From: Microbacterium oleivorans
GTDB lineage: Bacteria > Actinomycetota > Actinomycetes > Actinomycetales > Microbacteriaceae
NCBI RefSeq assembly: GCF_001644225.1
Contig: NZ_LSTV01000001.1
Span: 62,001-126,000, forward strand
DNA length: 64,000 nucleotides
Direction: 5' to 3'
Shown here: one piece after another, positions 60,901 through 64,000 of the stretch
Layout of the letters: each line of letters opens with the position of its first letter
Numbering within the stretch: the first letter of the stretch is position 1
The notes under the pieces: generated by a model
Database searches by the model: none
Seen by the model: only the letters and a program-made list of their open reading frames with translations
Told to the model about the DNA's origin: nothing
Made by a program: the position numbers and the translations under genes

Positions 60901-61893
60901 TCAGCGTCCCGATTCCATGACCTCGCGCGCCTTGCGGATGCGGCGGGGGTTGACCGGATGCGTCGCGAGCACGACCTTGCCGCGCGAGTGCAGCTTCTGC
61001 AGGTCGTCGTATGCTTCGGCGACGTCGGCGAGCGGGTAGAAGCCCGACACGAGGACGTTGACCGCCCGCTTCTCGGCGAGCTCGACGACCTTGCGCAGCT
61101 GGTCGGTGCCATGTGCGACGGCCTCGGGGTCGTCCGACAGCAGGGCGACCTCGCGCTCGCGACGGTCGGCGCTCGAGCGGAACTTGCTCGCGGGGACGCC
61201 GAGGGCTTCGGCGATCTCGTGTCCGTCCTGCCCGAAGTTGTCGATGTACGCGCTGACCCCGTCGGGGGCGAGGGCGCGGATCCGGTCGACGATCCCCTCG
61301 CCGTAGCGCACGGGCTTCACACCGAGCTGACGCAGGTAGTCGAAGTTGCGGTCGCCGCACGTCCCGATCACGCGGGCACCGCGGTGCATCGCGATCTGCG
61401 CCTCGACGCTGCCGACACCGCCCGCCGCGGCTGAGACGACCACCGTGTCGCCGGCACCCACCTTCAGCTCGTCGAGGATGTCGAGGGCCGTCGTGCCGGC
61501 CAGGTACAGACCGCCGGCGGTCTCGAACGTGACGTTCTTGGGCTTGCGCACGAGCCGGTCGGTCGACACCGTGAGGTGGGTGGCCTGCGCTCCCGAGCGG
61601 ACGTGACCGACGACGTCGCTGCCGACAGGGAAGCCCGCCGTGTCGGGGCCGACGGCGATGACCGTGCCGGCGAAGCAGCTGCCCGATCGGCGGGGGAACG
61701 GGTCGTCCCATTCCTTCTCCGCGCCCGAGCGGACGAAGCCGTCGATGTGGTTGAGGCCCATCGTCATGACCTCGACGGTCACCTCGCCCGGGCCGGGCTC
61801 CGGAAGCGGGCGGGTGACGAGGTGGAGCACCTCGGGTCCGCCGGTGTCGTCGTACTCGACGACCGATGCCTGTGTGACCTTCTTGATGGCCAT
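60901..61893 (-). CDS. Zinc-free MDR-family NADPH:quinone oxidoreductase
   Basis: 330 residues. GroES-like N-domain with GLNHIDGFVRSG; Rossmann loop VSAAAGGVGSVEAQIA; AGTTALDILDELKVGAGDTVVV precedes it. No structural-zinc cysteine cluster is visible, matching the quinone reductase branch of the medium-chain dehydrogenases. ATG 61893 follows GAGGAG. The stop is 3 nt from the convergent permease stop. Confidence 0.88.
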   Translation of the reverse strand: MAIKKVTQASVVEYDDTGGPEVLHLVTRPLPEPGPGEVTVEVMTMGLNHIDGFVRSGAEKEWDDPFPRRSGSCFAGTVIAVGPDTAGFPVGSDVVGHVRSGAQATHLTVSTDRLVRKPKNVTFETAGGLYLAGTTALDILDELKVGAGDTVVVSAAAGGVGSVEAQIAMHRGARVIGTCGDRNFDYLRQLGVKPVRYGEGIVDRIRALAPDGVSAYIDNFGQDGHEIAEALGVPASKFRSSADRREREVALLSDDPEAVAHGTDQLRKVVELAEKRAVNVLVSGFYPLADVAEAYDDLQKLHSRGKVVLATHPVNPRRIRKAREVMESGR

Positions 61894-61963
61894 CGTCCAC
61901 TCCTCACGTGCCTGTGGGGCCGACGATAGCCCTGCGTCCGGCCGGAGGGGAGCTCTTGACAGA

Positions 61964-62005
61964 CGGATGCCGCGACCCTCCCGGTGGGGTGGGGCGCGGC
62001 ATCCG
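61964..62005. terminator. Terminator between MFS transporter and oxidoreductase
   Basis: Perfect 11-bp arms CGGATGCCGCG (61964-61974) and CGCGGCATCCG (61995-62005) with a 20-nt loop; the same GGATGCC sequence recurs in other terminator stems of this window. Confidence 0.65.
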
Positions 62006-62020
62006 CTCGTCAGGGTCGGG

Positions 62021-63469
62021 TCAGCGTGCGCCGAGGTCGACGTGTCCGATGTTCGTCTCGTACTCGACGTCCTTCGTCTCCTTCGACAGCCACAGGGCGA
62101 TGAAGGTGAGGACGGCCGAGCCCGACAGGTAGACGCCGACGAGCCACGGCGATCCGCCGGCGGCGGCCCAGAGGGCGGTCGCGACGATCGGGGCGAGCGC
62201 GGCGCCGAGGATCGACGACACGTTGTACGAGATCGCCGACCCGGTGTACCGGACGTTCGTCGGGAACAGCTCGGGGAGCAGGGCACCCATCGGACCGAAC
62301 GTCGCACCCATGAGCATGAACCCGAAGATCAGGAAGGCCTGCACGAGGGCGCCGCTGAACTTGGGGTCGAGCTGGGGCAGGAGGAAGACGTTGAAGAGCA
62401 GACCGAAGAGGGCGATCGCCCCCGTGATCCACAGCAGCAGGCGGCGACGGCCGATCGTGTCGGCGACGGGGCCTGAGAGCAGCGTGAAGACGCCGAAGAA
62501 GACGACACCGACGATCTGCATGATGACGAAGTCGGTGTACCCGAACCCGAGGCCCGGCACGTAAGTGGCCGCGTCGAACGCCGTGCCCGCAGCCTCTGCC
62601 GCGGCGGCCGCTCCCTCGGTCGTGGCCTTCGTGCCGTAGGCGAGGGTGAAGCTCGTCATCAGGTAGAAGAGCACGTACGTGGCGAGCATGATGAACGTGC
62701 CGAGGATCAGCTGCTTCCAGTGGCGACGGACGACCTCGCCGAGGGGGAACTTGCGGATCGCGCCCGTCTTCTCGGCCTTGGCGAACGTCTCGGACTCGAC
62801 GAGTTTGAGACGCACGTAGAGGCCGACGATCACCATGACCGCCGAGAACAGGAACGGCACGCGCCAGCCCCAGGCGAGGAACTCCTCGCTGCGCTGCGCG
62901 GGGCCGTCGGGGTGCGGCAGCAGGAAGTAGATCACCAGGAACACCGTGTTGGCGATGATGAAGCCGATCGGCGCGCCGAGCTGCGGGAACGTGCCGTACC
63001 AGGCGCGCTTGCCCTTCGGGGCGTTCTCGGTCGCGACGAGCGCCGCACCCGACCATTCGCCGCCGAGGGCGAAGCCCTGCGCGAGGCGGAGGACGAGCAG
63101 CAGGATCGGCGCGAGCACGCCGACCTGGTCGAACGTCGGCAGGAGGCCGATGAGGAAGGTGGCGACACCCATCGTGAGCAGCGACCCGACGAGGGTCGCC
63201 TTGCGTCCGAACTTGTCGCCGAAGTGGCCGAAGATGACGGCGCCGACGGGGCGGGCGACCATGGCGGCGCCGAAGATGCTGAACGAGAGCAGCAGGTTCG
63301 TGGTGTCGTTGCCGGCGGGGAAGAACAGGATGGGGAAGACGAGGACGGCGGCGGTCGCGTAGACGTAGAAGTCGTAGAACTCGATCGTGGTGCCGATGAG
63401 GCTCGCCGTGATGACGCGGGAGCGGGGATTGGCGGGTGCGGTGGATGCCGCGGGTGCTGCGGATGACAT
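62021..63469 (-). CDS. MHS-family MFS transporter (ProP/ShiA/KgtP-like)
   Basis: 482 residues with twelve helices. TIEFYDFYVYATAAVLVFPILFFP in helix 1, GHFGDKFGRKATLV (MFS motif A) and LRLAQGFALGGEWSGAALVATENAPKGKR are signatures of the metabolite:H+ symporter subfamily, which imports organic acids, betaines or shikimate. ATG at 63469 is preferred over an upstream in-frame ATG (63505), which lacks a ribosome site. Confidence 0.92.
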   Translation of the reverse strand: MSSAAPAASTAPANPRSRVITASLIGTTIEFYDFYVYATAAVLVFPILFFPAGNDTTNLLLSFSIFGAAMVARPVGAVIFGHFGDKFGRKATLVGSLLTMGVATFLIGLLPTFDQVGVLAPILLLVLRLAQGFALGGEWSGAALVATENAPKGKRAWYGTFPQLGAPIGFIIANTVFLVIYFLLPHPDGPAQRSEEFLAWGWRVPFLFSAVMVIVGLYVRLKLVESETFAKAEKTGAIRKFPLGEVVRRHWKQLILGTFIMLATYVLFYLMTSFTLAYGTKATTEGAAAAAEAAGTAFDAATYVPGLGFGYTDFVIMQIVGVVFFGVFTLLSGPVADTIGRRRLLLWITGAIALFGLLFNVFLLPQLDPKFSGALVQAFLIFGFMLMGATFGPMGALLPELFPTNVRYTGSAISYNVSSILGAALAPIVATALWAAAGGSPWLVGVYLSGSAVLTFIALWLSKETKDVEYETNIGHVDLGAR

Positions 63470-63639
63470 GCGGGGGACCTTCGGAACGAAGCGGTGGGTC
63501 CTCATGGGACGCGTCGGCGGCGGACGTCCTCGCAGGGGTGATGCGAGGGCGTCACAGCTCTGGGATCACCGAGGCGCCGACGGAGTCGCCGGCGCCAAAC
63601 CTCCACCCTACTCCCGCGTCATCCAGCGGGATCGGCCGG

Positions 63640-63990
63640 TCAGCGCCAGATGACCGCGAGCCCGGCGTTGAGGAGGGTGAGGATGCCGATGGGCCAGAAG
63701 ATCCCGGTGGGCACCGACCCCGACTTCCGCAGGCGTCCCGCGCCGGCGCCGAGGAGGCCGCCGATGAGGACGAGGACGACGAGCTTGATGCCGATCTTGG
63801 CGTAGTTCAGGTCGTGGTCGAGACCCCACGGCGCCGAGAGCGCGAGGCCCGCGACGAGTGCGATGCCGAGACCCCAATGCATGATGCGCGTCACGCGGCG
63901 CTGTCCGACGAGTTCGACCACCCAGGCCCCGAAGAGAGTCGCGAAACCGACGAGGTGGACGAGGACGACGATGCTGCGCAGGATCTCCAT
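63640..63990 (-). CDS. Small four-helix membrane protein of unknown function
   Basis: 116 residues with four transmembrane helices and conserved-looking VHLVGFATLFGAWVVELV and TRIMHWGLGIALVAGLAL segments. The layout is like small CopD/DUF-type membrane proteins; no cofactor motif is certain although several His residues lie near helix ends. Complete within the window (ATG ends at 63990). The 170-nt gap to the MFS gene shows nothing recognisable. Confidence 0.7.
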   Translation of the reverse strand: MEILRSIVVLVHLVGFATLFGAWVVELVGQRRVTRIMHWGLGIALVAGLALSAPWGLDHDLNYAKIGIKLVVLVLIGGLLGAGAGRLRKSGSVPTGIFWPIGILTLLNAGLAVIWR

Positions 63991-64000
63991 GCCCTCAGGC

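Overview
The window is about 64 kb of high-GC DNA (by eye near 70% G+C) from an actinobacterium of the Microbacteriaceae, most likely Microbacterium or a close relative. Grounds: ESX-type T7SS genes, a monomeric NADP isocitrate dehydrogenase, GTP-dependent PEP carboxykinase beside a RamB/ScfR-type regulator, a DtxR-type iron box, actinobacterial Asp23 gene clusters, and the recurring heptamer GGATGCC/GGCATCC in genes and terminator stems. The genus call is inference. No rRNA, tRNA, transposase, prophage or CRISPR was seen.

Layout. 1-5.9 kb: type VII secretion region. It holds the 3' end of the EccC ATPase, a WXG100-like/CpnT-N carrier protein, an Ntox15 (Tde1-like HxxD) DNase toxin, three tandem 186-residue Tdi1-like immunity paralogues, and a WXG100 protein. 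The toxin operon and the WXG100 gene share an identical palindromic promoter element. 6-10 kb: a small unknown gene, an orphan peptide-binding lipoprotein, and an AlkA(Ada)-Ogt DNA alkylation repair pair. 10-13.9 kb: heterodimeric ABC exporter behind an operator-promoter and a 23-codon upstream ORF. 14-18.5 kb (minus): esterase, beta-mannosidase and sugar-kinase operon. 18.6-25.9 kb: icd, acetyltransferase, L,D-transpeptidase, small lipoprotein, membrane proteins and a D-lactate/glycolate-type oxidase.

26-34.1 kb: an amino-sugar utilisation region. A ROK regulator, sugar ABC importer and ROK kinase lie on the plus strand; a GH20 hexosaminidase and nagA lie on the minus strand. Related 17-bp ROK-type operators sit directly in front of both units. 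34.1-36.6 kb: ZTP riboswitch, glyA and folD (one-carbon metabolism), followed by a 73-bp tandem repeat. 36.9-39.4 kb (minus): polar amino acid ABC importer. 39.5-44.9 kb: a reductase-like protein, a squalene-cyclase-fold protein, a ThDP enzyme, a DUF6054-like protein and a winged-helix protein.

45-49.1 kb: stress-type operon with an ECF sigma factor, an anti-sigma-like zinc motif fused to an Asp23-type domain, further Asp23/DUF2273/DUF6286/AmaP-like genes, and CsbD. 49.1-52.7 kb (minus): efeUOB iron uptake behind a DtxR box. 52.8-56.2 kb: ScfR/RamB-type regulator divergent from pckG. 56.3-63.99 kb: ABC exporter, DrrAB-like efflux system, quinone oxidoreductase, MHS-family MFS transporter and a small membrane protein.

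The most interesting material is the T7SS toxin cassette. The carrier and toxin are in the same reading frame, separated only by a TGA and one codon, and three diversified immunity genes follow. Next are the exporter leader peptide, the paired ROK operators, the sigma/Asp23 operon, and the unexplained repeats at 35.6, 36.7 and 56.2 kb.
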